From contig NZ_BCRD01000001.1 in the NCBI RefSeq assembly GCF_001552415.1, forward strand, positions 310,001-374,000: a stretch of DNA of 64,000 nucleotides. Direction: 5' to 3'. Both the position numbers and the translations under genes were made by a program. This stretch comes from Corynebacterium xerosis NBRC 16721 = ATCC 373 (GTDB lineage: Bacteria > Actinomycetota > Actinomycetes > Mycobacteriales > Mycobacteriaceae). The notes below the pieces were generated by a model that searched no databases, was not told where the DNA came from, and worked only from the letters and a program-made list of their open reading frames with translations. Of this stretch, positions 18,656 through 27,403 are shown one piece after another; the first letter of the stretch is position 1; each line of letters begins with the position of its first letter.

Positions 18656-19457
18656 ATGGGACTGTTTTCGCGAACGAAACCCGAGGGGCCTCCGCGCACG
18701 TCGATGTTCCTCGGCGATGACCCGCGCGGCCCGTCGAAGGAAATCGAATTCACGTGGTCCGGTGCCCCGCTCGACGACGAATCGATCCTGGCCCTGGCCA
18801 CGGGCCTTCAGTTCTCTTTCGCCTGGCGCGCCGACAACGGCCAACTTCCGATGCTGCCGGGCACGCGCGACCCGGCCGCGCAGATCGGCGATTGGATCGG
18901 GATGCTCCATGAATGGTGGGGGCGCCACCGCCGACGACGCCCATCCGACGCACCGCGACAGTCTCCAATCGCGGCACCTGCGGTTCCTGGCGGACGTCGA
19001 AGCGTTCCACGGCCGGCAGCCGGGGTTCTTCACTGACGACTACCGCGCGTGGATCCAGGTGCTGCGGGCCGGCGGCGCGGCGTGCATCGGCGGCGAGCTC
19101 CCGCCGCACGTCATGTCGTGGGACCTCATGCGCGCGGCGATGCTCGCCCGCGGCGGGGCGACCGTCGGCTACATCGACCACGAGGAGGCGTGGGACATGC
19201 TCGCCCACAACCTCGAGCTGGCACGGTGCTACTACGCGAACTGGGGCCAGTACGCGCGGGGTTACGTCGTCGGCCATCTGTACTGGTCGTCGCAGGCGGA
19301 TGTGTCGTCGGCCATCGACGACACCGCGCGTCGGGCGACGTCCATGGCACGCTGCCTGGATACCGCGCTGAGCCCGTGGCGGCGCGTCGCCCTGCACCCG
19401 GGCGAGCCGTTTCACGGCGTCGACGCCTGGACGTCGTTCGAATCGACGCGGAGATAG
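18656..19457 (+). pseudogene. DUF1266 protein gene split by a frameshift
   Basis: The first frame (18656-19036) encodes a start MGLFSRTKPEGPP and reaches LHEWWG. The second frame continues from the same point as ATADDAHPTH and ends at 19457 with the DUF1266 core, MSWDLMRAAMLARGG and GYIDHEEAWDML, then YARGYVVGHLYW. DUF1266 proteins normally run through a Leu-x-Glu-Trp-Trp-Gly segment into the rest of the domain. The break falls at a GGGGG run at 18918-18922 (one base extra or missing). It is a recent pseudogene, a sequencing error, or a programmed shift. An alternative is a second gene starting at ATG 18909. Confidence 0.7.
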
Positions 19458-19502
19458 CCGGAGGTCGGGGGAGGGGGACGAGGTTCGGGCGGGTGGCCGG
19501 GA

Positions 19503-20534
19503 TCAGAAACCCGCGGTCCACAACACCCCGGACATCTTCGCGTCATGCTCCTCTGCGCCGATGGTGCCCGCTTTCGCCGCCAGCGTGAGCTCTTCCCACA
19601 TCCGGAACGCCTCCGTCGGGCCCGGCTCCGATGGCAGCGTGGCCCCGACCTTGCGGCGGCGGCCGATGGCCCAGCGCAGCGCCGCGGTGAACCGCTCGAC
19701 ATCCTGCCAATGGCAGTTGCCGACGCCGAGGAACCAGTCGTCGGGCGAGGTCACCACGATCTTCACCGCCGACGGCCGCTCGCCGTCGTTGGCCACCCCC
19801 TCGACCGACTGGATCGCGTCGACGGGGAATTCGTGGGCCACCGCCGTCTTCGCGGAGTCGTGGGCGAACAACACGCGGGTGGTGGTCACCGCCAGCACGC
19901 CGGGCATGTTCGCGTGGGTGGCCGCCATGACCTCGAGGAAAACTTCATCGGGCCGCGGGTAGTGGCGCAGGTGGTGCAACGCCGCCGTCGACGGCGCGTC
20001 CCGGTGCGCCATCCTGTCGATCGCGGCGGCGAGGTCGGCGCGCGGGGTGTTCGGGTGGTCCGGGTGCGGTGGCGGGGGAGTCGCCGGCACCGGGTCCGGA
20101 CCGGCGGGCTCCGCCACCCGGCGTCGCGCGGAGCCGGCGTGGATGGCCGAACGCAGCGCGCGGACGTCGTCGGTCGCCTCCAGCGGAAAAGGAATGCGCA
20201 GCGGCGCCCACTCCATCGGGCCCTGGCCGGGATCGAAATCCGGGTCGCGCATGACGATGTCCAGCACGAGCACCTGCTCGCCATCGTCCCCGCCGCCGGG
20301 GTTCGCGTCCCCGCCGTCACCGCCCATCCCGCCCGGCACCGTTTTGACCGACCACGCCGTGCGCAGCACCTCGTCGGCGCCGACGTCGAGGATCACCACC
20401 GGCCCGTCCTCGTCGGTGGCCGCAAGCCGGACCACGCGCAACCGGTCGTCGCGCACTTCGACCATCGCGTCGTGTGCGTGGGCGACGATTCCGTCGGCAA
20501 GCATCCTTTTCCTGTATCGGTCCCCGGAGCCCAT
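19503..20534 (-). CDS. Protein with YokE-like PH and SHOCT-like domains
   Basis: A 343-residue protein. The N-terminal third contains an unassigned beta-rich segment. The middle (about 195-290) resembles a bacterial PH domain, with PGVLAVTTTRVLFAHDS and FPVDAIQSVEGVAN as in YokE-like proteins. The end, MWEELTLAAKAGTIGAEEHD, matches the SHOCT pattern (helix, G-x-I, E-E). No membrane helix. Start ATG 20534 is the best of few choices (GGGAG twelve bases upstream); ATG 20504 is possible. Function unknown. It is divergent from the M3 peptidase gene. Confidence 0.65.
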   Translation of the reverse strand: MGSGDRYRKRMLADGIVAHAHDAMVEVRDDRLRVVRLAATDEDGPVVILDVGADEVLRTAWSVKTVPGGMGGDGGDANPGGGDDGEQVLVLDIVMRDPDFDPGQGPMEWAPLRIPFPLEATDDVRALRSAIHAGSARRRVAEPAGPDPVPATPPPPHPDHPNTPRADLAAAIDRMAHRDAPSTAALHHLRHYPRPDEVFLEVMAATHANMPGVLAVTTTRVLFAHDSAKTAVAHEFPVDAIQSVEGVANDGERPSAVKIVVTSPDDWFLGVGNCHWQDVERFTAALRWAIGRRRKVGATLPSEPGPTEAFRMWEELTLAAKAGTIGAEEHDAKMSGVLWTAGF

Positions 20535-20623
20535 GGCGCGGATCAACTCCCGTCGGTCGGCGTCTTTTCCGGGCCCACGATAGCGGCGGGGCGCGTCCGG
20601 CGTCGGCGCTATGGTGGGTGGCC

Positions 20624-22852
20624 ATGAACGCAACGTCCCCCGAGACCACCGACTCCCGCGCCACCTCCGGCACCGCAACCGGCACGGCAACCGACAATCC
20701 GTTGCTCGCGCCGTCGACGCTGCCGTACGGGCTGCCCGACTTCGCCGCGATCCGCGACGAGCACGTCATCCCCGCTTTCCGCACCGCGTTCGTCGACCAC
20801 GATGCCGAGATCGCGGCGATCGTGGCCAATCCCGAAGAGCCGTCGTTCGCCAACACCCTCGAGGCGCTGGAGGCGTCCGGCCGCCTGCTGGAGCGGGTGG
20901 CCGCGTATTTCTTCAACGTCGCCGGCACCGACGCCACCGACGAGCGCCTGGCCATCGAGGCCGTCATCGCGCCGGAACTGGCCGCCCACATGGACGGGGT
21001 CCGGTTGAACGAAGGGCTGTGGGGCCGCATCAAGCGAGTCGCGGAGCTTTACGACGGCCCGGCGGCCGCACCGTCCGGCCCGGACGCCGGGACCGGCGAG
21101 GTGCCCGAACTCGACGACGAAGCCCGCCGTCTGCTGGACAAGGTCGTCCGCGATTTCCGGCGCGCCGGCGCGGATCTCGACGACGAGGGCAAGACGCGCC
21201 TGAAGGAGATCAACTCCCGGCTGTCGGAGCTGTCGACCGCTTTCGGCGAGAACCTTCTGGCCGACACCAACGAACGGGCCGTGGCCATCACCGACGAGGC
21301 CGAGCTGGCGGGCCTGTCGCAGGCGGCGAAGGACAACTTCGCCCGCTACGCCCGCAAGGCCGGTCGCGACGCCGGCTGGTTGATCCCGCTGGATCTGCCC
21401 AGCGTGCAGGCGGTGCTCACCGACCTGGAGTCGCCCGACGCCCGTGCCCGCGTCTACGCGGCCTCCATCGCCCGCGGCACCGGCGAGGGCCACGACAACC
21501 GGCCGGTGCTGCTGGAGGAGGTCCGCCTGCGAGCCGAACGCGCCCGCCTGCTCGGCTACGACACCCACGCCGACTACGTCATCGCCGACGAAACAGCCGG
21601 TGACGCCGCGGCGGCGAAGAAGCTGATCACCGATCTCGCGCCGGCCGCCGTGGCCAATGCCGAGGGCGAGTACAAGCGCGTCGCCGACCTGGCCGCGGAG
21701 GAGACCGGCGACGACGCGTACGAAGGCGCCACCGAGGTCGGCGCCCCCGACTGGCCCTACTGGGCGGAGCGCCGCCGGTCGTCGGAGTTCGCCGTCGACG
21801 GCGAGGAACTCAGCCGCTACTTCCAGCTCGACCGGGTGGTGCGCGACGGCGTCTTCCACGCCGCGAAGCTGCTGTTCGGCATCGAGGTCGTCCCCCGCGA
21901 GGACCTGGTCGGCTACGCGCCCGACGTGCAGGTGTGGGAGGTGCGCGACGCCGACGCCGATTCCGACGCCGACGCCAGTTCCGACGCGGGCGCCGACTCC
22001 GGGATCGGCCTGATCCTCACCGACTTCTTCTCCCGCCCCACCAAGCGCGGTGGCGCGTGGATGAGCTCCTTCGTCGAGCAGTCGCATCTGCTGGGCACCA
22101 AGCCCGTGGTGGTCAACGTGCTCAACATCGCCGAACCCGCCGAGGGGGAGGCGGCGCTGTTGACCCTCGACGAGGTCACCACGCTTTTCCACGAGTTCGG
22201 GCACGCCCTCCACGGGCTGCTTTCCGACGTCCGCTACCCGCGGTTCTCCGGCACCAACGTGCCCCGCGACTTCGTCGAGTTCCCCTCCCAGATCAACGAG
22301 AACTGGGCGCTGGAGCCGTCGATCCTGTCCAACTACGCGTTCCACGTCGACACCGGCGAACCCATTCCCGGTGAATTGGTCGAGGCGGTCAAGCGGGCCC
22401 GCACCGCCGGCGAGGGTTTCGCCACCACCGAATACCTCGCGGCCTCCGCACTGGACCTCGCGTGGCATTCGCTGAGCCCGGAGGAAGCCGCCGCGGTCGG
22501 CGACGTGGGGGAGTTCGAGCAGCGCGCGCTGGAGGAGTTCGGCCTGGACGTGGCCAACCTCGCCCCGCGTTACCGTTCCTCGTACTTCAACCACATCTTC
22601 GCCGGGGGCTACTCCGCCGGCTACTACTCGTACCTCTGGGCCGAGGCCCTCGACGCCGACGGCTTCGGCTGGTTCGCCGACAACGGTGGCGCCACCCGCG
22701 CCGGCGGCGATCGTTTCCGCAGCCTGATCCTCTCCAGGGGCGGGGCGATCGACTTCACCGGCGCATACCGGGAGTTCCGCGGACGCGACAAGGACATCCG
22801 CCCGCTGCTCGAGCGCCGCGGCCTGTCCGGCGCGGACGCGTCGGTGGGCTAA
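20624..22852 (+). CDS. M3-family zinc metallopeptidase (peptidyl-dipeptidase Dcp/oligopeptidase A type)
   Basis: A 742-residue cytosolic metallopeptidase. The zinc site is LFHEFGHALHGLLSDVRYP near residue 525 (HEFGH), with the third ligand Glu in RDFVEFPSQINENWA. It degrades short peptides left by the main proteases. A low-complexity Asp/Ala/Ser insert lies near residue 445. ATG 20624 has TATGGT (20610-20615) eight bases upstream and no Shine-Dalgarno, so it is probably leaderless. It lies 34 bases before a small membrane protein gene. Confidence 0.93.
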   Translation: MNATSPETTDSRATSGTATGTATDNPLLAPSTLPYGLPDFAAIRDEHVIPAFRTAFVDHDAEIAAIVANPEEPSFANTLEALEASGRLLERVAAYFFNVAGTDATDERLAIEAVIAPELAAHMDGVRLNEGLWGRIKRVAELYDGPAAAPSGPDAGTGEVPELDDEARRLLDKVVRDFRRAGADLDDEGKTRLKEINSRLSELSTAFGENLLADTNERAVAITDEAELAGLSQAAKDNFARYARKAGRDAGWLIPLDLPSVQAVLTDLESPDARARVYAASIARGTGEGHDNRPVLLEEVRLRAERARLLGYDTHADYVIADETAGDAAAAKKLITDLAPAAVANAEGEYKRVADLAAEETGDDAYEGATEVGAPDWPYWAERRRSSEFAVDGEELSRYFQLDRVVRDGVFHAAKLLFGIEVVPREDLVGYAPDVQVWEVRDADADSDADASSDAGADSGIGLILTDFFSRPTKRGGAWMSSFVEQSHLLGTKPVVVNVLNIAEPAEGEAALLTLDEVTTLFHEFGHALHGLLSDVRYPRFSGTNVPRDFVEFPSQINENWALEPSILSNYAFHVDTGEPIPGELVEAVKRARTAGEGFATTEYLAASALDLAWHSLSPEEAAAVGDVGEFEQRALEEFGLDVANLAPRYRSSYFNHIFAGGYSAGYYSYLWAEALDADGFGWFADNGGATRAGGDRFRSLILSRGGAIDFTGAYREFRGRDKDIRPLLERRGLSGADASVG

Positions 22853-22886
22853 GGGCTTTTCGACGAATCGGGTAAGGTGAACCGCC

Positions 22887-23123
22887 GTGTACCACGCCCT
22901 CGAGGGTTCCGTCGACGCGATCGGCCAATGGCTGACGCAGTTGTCGGTGTTCGGCCAGACCCTCGCGTTGCTGGCGTTCCTGCTGCCGGTCGGCGGGGCC
23001 GCGGCCTTCGCGTTCATCGGCCTCATCGACATCGTCGTGGGCCGGGTGTCCGGGCGGTGGGCCAAACGGCCGACCCGCGCAGACAGGGCGAGAATCGAAT
23101 TGGTTGAGCACGATCGCGGCTGA
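22887..23123 (+). CDS. Small membrane protein (78 aa)
   Basis: A 78-residue protein starting at GTG 22887, with one or two membrane helices (LALLAFLLPVGGAAAFAFIG, residues about 26-48) and a basic C-terminus. TAAGGT at 22873-22878 stands eight bases upstream and may be a -10 of a leaderless message. It follows the M3 peptidase closely and is followed 31 bases later by an even smaller membrane protein. Unrecognised. Confidence 0.65.
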   Translation: MYHALEGSVDAIGQWLTQLSVFGQTLALLAFLLPVGGAAAFAFIGLIDIVVGRVSGRWAKRPTRADRARIELVEHDRG

Positions 23124-23154
23124 TGCGCCGGGACGTGGAAGAGGAGACCTGACC

Positions 23155-23235
23155 ATGCGTAAGTCACCCGTGAAGATCGCGTTGTTCGTGCTCATCATTC
23201 TGGTGCTCGTCGCCGGGCTGCTGACGCAGATCTGA
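23155..23235 (+). CDS. 26-residue single-helix membrane miniprotein
   Basis: ATG 23155 preceded by GAGGAG (23140-23145) at a nine-base spacing opens a 26-codon frame ending TGA at 23233. The product is a short basic N-terminus (MRKSPVK) followed by a near-continuous hydrophobic helix (IALFVLIILVLVAGLL). This is the typical layout of a bacterial small membrane protein, perhaps a regulator or subunit of a larger complex. It lies 31 bases after the 78-residue membrane protein gene, so the two are likely co-transcribed. Homology is unknown to me. Confidence 0.6.
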   Translation: MRKSPVKIALFVLIILVLVAGLLTQI

Positions 23236-23250
23236 CGCCGACGGCGAGCC

Positions 23251-23345
23251 GACGAACAGACGGCGCACCGGCGAACAGACGGCGCACCGGCGAACAGACG
23301 GCGAACCGGCGAACAGACGGCGCACCGGCGAACAGACGGCGAACC
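23251..23345. repeat. 19-bp tandem repeat, five copies
   Basis: Five head-to-tail units of GGCGAACAGACGGCGCACC starting at 23251, 23270, 23289, 23308 and 23327. Units three and five read GCGAACC instead of GCGCACC, and unit one begins GAC. There are no spacers, so it is a minisatellite, not CRISPR. It sits between the miniprotein stop and a strong terminator. Confidence 0.9.
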
Positions 23346-23360
23346 GACGGCCCAACGATG

Positions 23361-23395
23361 AAAGGCGGTCGCCCCGATGGGGGCGACCGCCTTTT
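23361..23395. terminator. Bidirectional intrinsic terminator
   Basis: AAAGGCGGTCGCCCC (23361-23375), loop GATG, then GGGGCGACCGCCTTTT (23380-23395). The perfect stem has flanking A and T runs on either side, so it works in both directions between the small membrane protein unit and brnQ. Confidence 0.9.
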
Positions 23396-23453
23396 CGCGT
23401 GTCTGCGGCGCGACCGCGGACTCAAGTCACGTGCGCGGGGCAAGACCGCAGGC

Positions 23454-24833
23454 TCAGGCGTGGACCGAGGACGCCTTCGCAGTACCGGCGCGGTCGGCCG
23501 CGGCGGCACCGGGCTCGGGCGCCGGTTCACCGGCGCGCGCGTCGACGACGAGGCACACCACCAGCGCGATGGCCGTGGGGATGACCCACGACAGCGACTG
23601 CTCGTACAGCGGCAGATCCCCGAGGATGGGCATGGTTTCGCTCGGCTCGAATCCCAGGGCGCGCGCCAGATCCAGCAGCGCGAAGACGGCCGCGACGCCG
23701 ACGGGAATGCGGTAGGACCACGTCAGCTTGAACGGCAGGGCCGCCTGCAGCAGCGTCAGGAACACCAGCGCCACGGCCATCGGGTACAGGAACACGTTGA
23801 GCGGGATGGCGATGCCGATGATCGTCTCCAGCCCAAGGTTCGACATCAACAGGCCCGCCAGGGTGAATCCGACGGCCCACGCGCGGAACCCGATGCGCGG
23901 GGTCAGCGAGGAGAAGAATGCGGCGGTGGACGCGATCAGGCCGACGGCCGTCGTCAAGCAGGCGAGCAGGACGATGAGCGCGAACACCCACGCGCCCGCC
24001 GCGCCGAAGGACTGGTTGGCGGCGTCGGACAGCAACAGCGCACCGTTGGTGTACTCGCCCTCGATGCCCTGGCCCAGTCGGCCCAGGCCCAGGTAGACCA
24101 CGCCGAGCAAGACGACGGCGACGACGCCGGACAGGATCGACGACGTGACCACCTGGCGCTGCTTGCGGATGCCCCGCGACCGCAGCGAATCGATGACCAC
24201 GATGCCGAACACCAGGGCCGCCAGGGAGTCCATGGTGAGGTAGCCTTCCAGGAAACCGGCGGTGTACGGGGACTCCGCCCACTTCTCGGTCGGGGCGCCC
24301 GGCTCGGCGTTCAGCGTCATGGCGCCGACGACGACCAGCGCGAGGATCAGGATCAGCAGCGCCGGCGTCAGCCACCGGCCCAACGAATCGACGATGCCGC
24401 CCTTGCGCAGCGACAGCCACAGCGACACGGCGAAGAACGCCGCCGTGAACGCGAACAGCGCCCACGCCGACGTCGTGCCCGCCAGACCCGCGACTCCCGT
24501 TTCGAAGGCGACGTTCGCGGTGCGGGGGATGGCGTACAGCGCGCCGATGGACAGGTACACCGCGATGGAGAACACCAGGCCGAAGATCTTTCCGGCCCTC
24601 GACGCGATGTCCACGATGCCGTTGCCGGACACCGACACGGCGATCACCGCCAGCGCGGGCAGCAGCACCGCGGTCGACAGGAAGCCGGCCATGGCGGGCG
24701 CGTATGCGGTGCCCGCCTCGACGCCGAGCTGAGGCGGGAAAATGAGGTTGCCGGCGCCGAAGAACATGGCGAACAACATGAGCCCGACCACGATGATGGT
24801 CGGGCCGACGGAACGGGATGATTTATCGGTCAC
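23454..24833 (-). CDS. brnQ: Branched-chain amino acid:cation symporter BrnQ
   Basis: A 459-residue, twelve-helix LIVCS-family transporter. The family signature LMLFAMFFGAGNLIFPPQLG lies in the first helix (residues about 18-37), followed by YAIPRTANVAFETGV near 100. In C. glutamicum BrnQ takes up Ile, Leu and Val with Na+. The C-terminus has a short Ala/Pro-rich tail. ATG at 24831-24833. It is monocistronic: a terminator lies beyond its 3' end and the malQ terminator lies upstream. Confidence 0.94.
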   Translation of the reverse strand: MTDKSSRSVGPTIIVVGLMLFAMFFGAGNLIFPPQLGVEAGTAYAPAMAGFLSTAVLLPALAVIAVSVSGNGIVDIASRAGKIFGLVFSIAVYLSIGALYAIPRTANVAFETGVAGLAGTTSAWALFAFTAAFFAVSLWLSLRKGGIVDSLGRWLTPALLILILALVVVGAMTLNAEPGAPTEKWAESPYTAGFLEGYLTMDSLAALVFGIVVIDSLRSRGIRKQRQVVTSSILSGVVAVVLLGVVYLGLGRLGQGIEGEYTNGALLLSDAANQSFGAAGAWVFALIVLLACLTTAVGLIASTAAFFSSLTPRIGFRAWAVGFTLAGLLMSNLGLETIIGIAIPLNVFLYPMAVALVFLTLLQAALPFKLTWSYRIPVGVAAVFALLDLARALGFEPSETMPILGDLPLYEQSLSWVIPTAIALVVCLVVDARAGEPAPEPGAAAADRAGTAKASSVHA

Positions 24834-24885
24834 CGCCGAATCATCCCAGCAGGGCCCCGATCGCGCGCCCGGGGGCCTGGTTCAG

Positions 24886-24926
24886 GGGGTCCGGTGCCCC
24901 GCGAACGGGCACGTGATGGACCCCCG
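24886..24926 (-). terminator. malQ terminator-like double stem
   Basis: GGGGGTCC (24886-24893) pairs with GGACCCCC (24919-24926), enclosing an inner GTGCCC/GGGCAC stem. It follows the malQ stop and precedes the brnQ start, separating the two units. No T-run. Confidence 0.6.
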
Positions 24927-24933
24927 GTGACCG

Positions 24934-27159
24934 TCAATTTCGGGCGGAGGCCTCCGCGACGGCCCCGAACAGGGGCAACTGCGGCAGATCGGACACCAGC
25001 AGCGCGCGGCCCTCGCCGTCGGTCAGCGGCACGCACCAGTTCGGGTACTGGTCGTGGGTGGTGCCCGGCTGATTCTGCGTGCGGCGGTCGCCGACCATGT
25101 CCACCAGCGCCATGCACGTCAGCGCCGACGGCGTGCGGGCCAGGTACCGGTGCAGGCCGACGATCAGCGGGCCCGCGTCCGGGAGCTCTTCGCGGGACAG
25201 GTTCCGCCAGTCCCGGCCGGAGATCGGTTCGCCCTCGGCGTCCTCGAGTCCCTCGAAGCAGCCCGCGGCGTCGACGGCCGCGAGGTTCTCGGCGACCCAT
25301 TCGAGGTCCCGCGCCTCTTCCTCCGACACGTCGGTGTTGAACAGGCCGAGGCGATCGCGCAGCTTGATGTGCTCGCCGTCGAGGTAACCGGCGGTCGGCG
25401 GCAGATCGTGGGTGGTCACCGACGACAGGCACAGGCGGCGGTAGTTCGACGGGTTCTTGGGCACGCCCGGCCCGTCGGACTCGAACCACAGGATCGACGT
25501 GCCCATGATGCCGCGCTGGGCCAGGTACTCCTGCACCCACGGCTCGAAGGTGCCCAGATCCTCGCCGATGACCACGGCGCCGGCGAGCTCCGCCTCGAGC
25601 GCGAGGATGCCGACCATCGCCTCGTGGTCGAAGTGGACGTAGGTGCCGTTGGCCGGCGACTCCATGCGCGGCATCAGCCACAGACGGAACAGGCCCAGGA
25701 TGTGATCGACGCGGATGCCGCCGGAATGGCGCAGCACCGTGCGCAGCATGTCGCGCCACGGCATGTACGACGCCTCCGCGAGTTTGTGCGGGTTCCACGG
25801 CGGCTGCGACCAGTCCTGGCCGCGCTGGTTGAACCCGTCCGGCGGGGCGCCCACCGACGCGTCGGGGGCCATCCACTCGGCGAGATTGCGGGCGTCGGAA
25901 CCTCCCGGGTGCACGCCGACGGCGAGGTCGGCCATGATGCCGATGCGCATGCCGGCATCGGTCGCGGCGCGCTGGGCGTCGCGGAGCTGTTCGTCGAGGA
26001 TCCACTGCAGCCAGCAGTGGAAGTCGACGAGTTCCTCCCGCAGCTCCTCGACGTCCTCGTGCGCGCCCAGCGGAGTGACCAGGCCGGGGAACTCCCCGTG
26101 GTCGCGGGCGGCGGTGCGCATCTCGATGTCGCGGTCGGCGCACCAGCGCGCGTAGTCGAGGATGCCGCGGCCCTGCTCGTTCAGGAACCTCTCGTAATCG
26201 GCGCGGCGGACCTCCGACAGGGGGATGTGGTGAATGGCGTGCAGGGCACGCAATTTCGCGGCGTAGATCGGGTTGCGGTCGATCTCGTCGGCGGAACGGT
26301 TGAGCTCGCGGAAGCCCGCGGCCAATTCGCGCAGCTCGGCGGCGTCCGCTTCGTCGAGGTAGGCGAATTCCGGGATCATCTCCACCCGGATGTACAGCGG
26401 ATTCGCGTAGCGGCGGGTCGTCGGCAAGTAAGGGGAATCCTCCACCGGCGGGCACGGCTCCGCGGCGTGCAGCGGGTTGATCAGCACGAAGTCCGCCCCC
26501 GTCTCGCGCGCGGACACGCTGGCCAGGTCGCCCAGGGTGGTCAGATCGCCGATTCCCCAGGACCGCTCGGAGCGCACCGAGTACAGCTGTGCCATCACGC
26601 CGGTCGCGGGCTCGTCGACGAACGTGTCGGCCGTCGACAGCCGGCCCGGAGTCACCGCCAGCTCGCATTCGGCCGTGTTCTCGCCGTTGACGGCGCGCAG
26701 CGTGTGCCAGCCCAGGGGCAGGTTCTCCGGCACGGCGAAGGCGGCCTCGCCCAGCAGGACGCCGTCGACCTCGCGGGGGCCGACGTTGTGCTCGACCTGG
26801 GCCAGCGGCCACTCGGCGCCGTCGTCGAGGATGGCCGTGACGGAAACGTCGGTGCCGTCGGGGACGTGGACCAGGACTTCCTTGTAGGTGCCGCTGGTGC
26901 TCACGACCACCGGCGGCAGGAGTTTGCGCCAGCGGGCATCGGCCCACGCATCGCGTGCGGCGACGATGTCCTCGTCCGACGGATCCGCGGGGTCGTCCCC
27001 GAGATCGACGTCGAGGGCGGCGAGGATCTTCAGGATCGTCTCCCTGGACACGGTGGTCTCTTCGCCGTTGTGCGCGGTGAAGCGCGTGGCGACGCCGAGA
27101 TCGGCGGCGAGGTCGGTCAGCGGGGCGGTCACGGGAAGCTTCGCGTCGTCGTTGGTCAC
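24934..27159 (-). CDS. malQ: 4-alpha-glucanotransferase MalQ
   Basis: A 741-residue GH77 amylomaltase. An N-terminal extension of about 200 residues, typical of actinobacterial MalQ, precedes the catalytic domain. Motifs include RSWGIGDLTTLGDLAS near 215, GIRVDHILGLFRLWLMP with the nucleophile Asp near 480, VVIGEDLGTFEPWV with the acid Glu, and TTHDLPPTAGYLDGEH. It disproportionates maltodextrins. I choose GTG 27159 because CATGAT lies seven bases upstream on the minus strand, the same core as at dgt, uppS and 15608; ATG 27168/27171 would lie inside that promoter. Confidence 0.93.
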   Translation of the reverse strand: MTNDDAKLPVTAPLTDLAADLGVATRFTAHNGEETTVSRETILKILAALDVDLGDDPADPSDEDIVAARDAWADARWRKLLPPVVVSTSGTYKEVLVHVPDGTDVSVTAILDDGAEWPLAQVEHNVGPREVDGVLLGEAAFAVPENLPLGWHTLRAVNGENTAECELAVTPGRLSTADTFVDEPATGVMAQLYSVRSERSWGIGDLTTLGDLASVSARETGADFVLINPLHAAEPCPPVEDSPYLPTTRRYANPLYIRVEMIPEFAYLDEADAAELRELAAGFRELNRSADEIDRNPIYAAKLRALHAIHHIPLSEVRRADYERFLNEQGRGILDYARWCADRDIEMRTAARDHGEFPGLVTPLGAHEDVEELREELVDFHCWLQWILDEQLRDAQRAATDAGMRIGIMADLAVGVHPGGSDARNLAEWMAPDASVGAPPDGFNQRGQDWSQPPWNPHKLAEASYMPWRDMLRTVLRHSGGIRVDHILGLFRLWLMPRMESPANGTYVHFDHEAMVGILALEAELAGAVVIGEDLGTFEPWVQEYLAQRGIMGTSILWFESDGPGVPKNPSNYRRLCLSSVTTHDLPPTAGYLDGEHIKLRDRLGLFNTDVSEEEARDLEWVAENLAAVDAAGCFEGLEDAEGEPISGRDWRNLSREELPDAGPLIVGLHRYLARTPSALTCMALVDMVGDRRTQNQPGTTHDQYPNWCVPLTDGEGRALLVSDLPQLPLFGAVAEASARN

Positions 27160-27212
27160 GCGACCCATCATGCCAGCCACCCCATGCGGGCACCTGTCCG
27201 GGCGGAACGGAT

Positions 27213-27240
27213 ATTTCATTGAAATGACATTTTCATCTTT
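27213..27240. promoter_or_regulatory. AT-rich operator-like palindrome between malQ and fadD15
   Basis: ATTTCA-T-TGAAAT (27213-27225) is a perfect palindrome, followed by ATGACATTTTCAT, a second imperfect dyad. This is the most AT-rich segment of the divergent region, so a regulator or UP-like element is plausible. Confidence 0.45.
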
Positions 27241-27403
27241 GTCGGCCGTTCCCGCACCCTCCCGACAGCCGTCCCGTAGGTTGGTTCTGGAAGTAATCGA
27301 TGTCACACCGGATCATCCGCCGTGTCCCGCGCCGCCGCGGCCCGGACCAGGCGCACATGCGGGGGAATAGCCGATGGACGAGCTGAAGGAGACGAATAGC
27401 ACC

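Noticed and set aside
23251..23345. Short direct repeats resembling a CRISPR array
   Set aside because: Units are contiguous with no spacers, and there are no cas genes.
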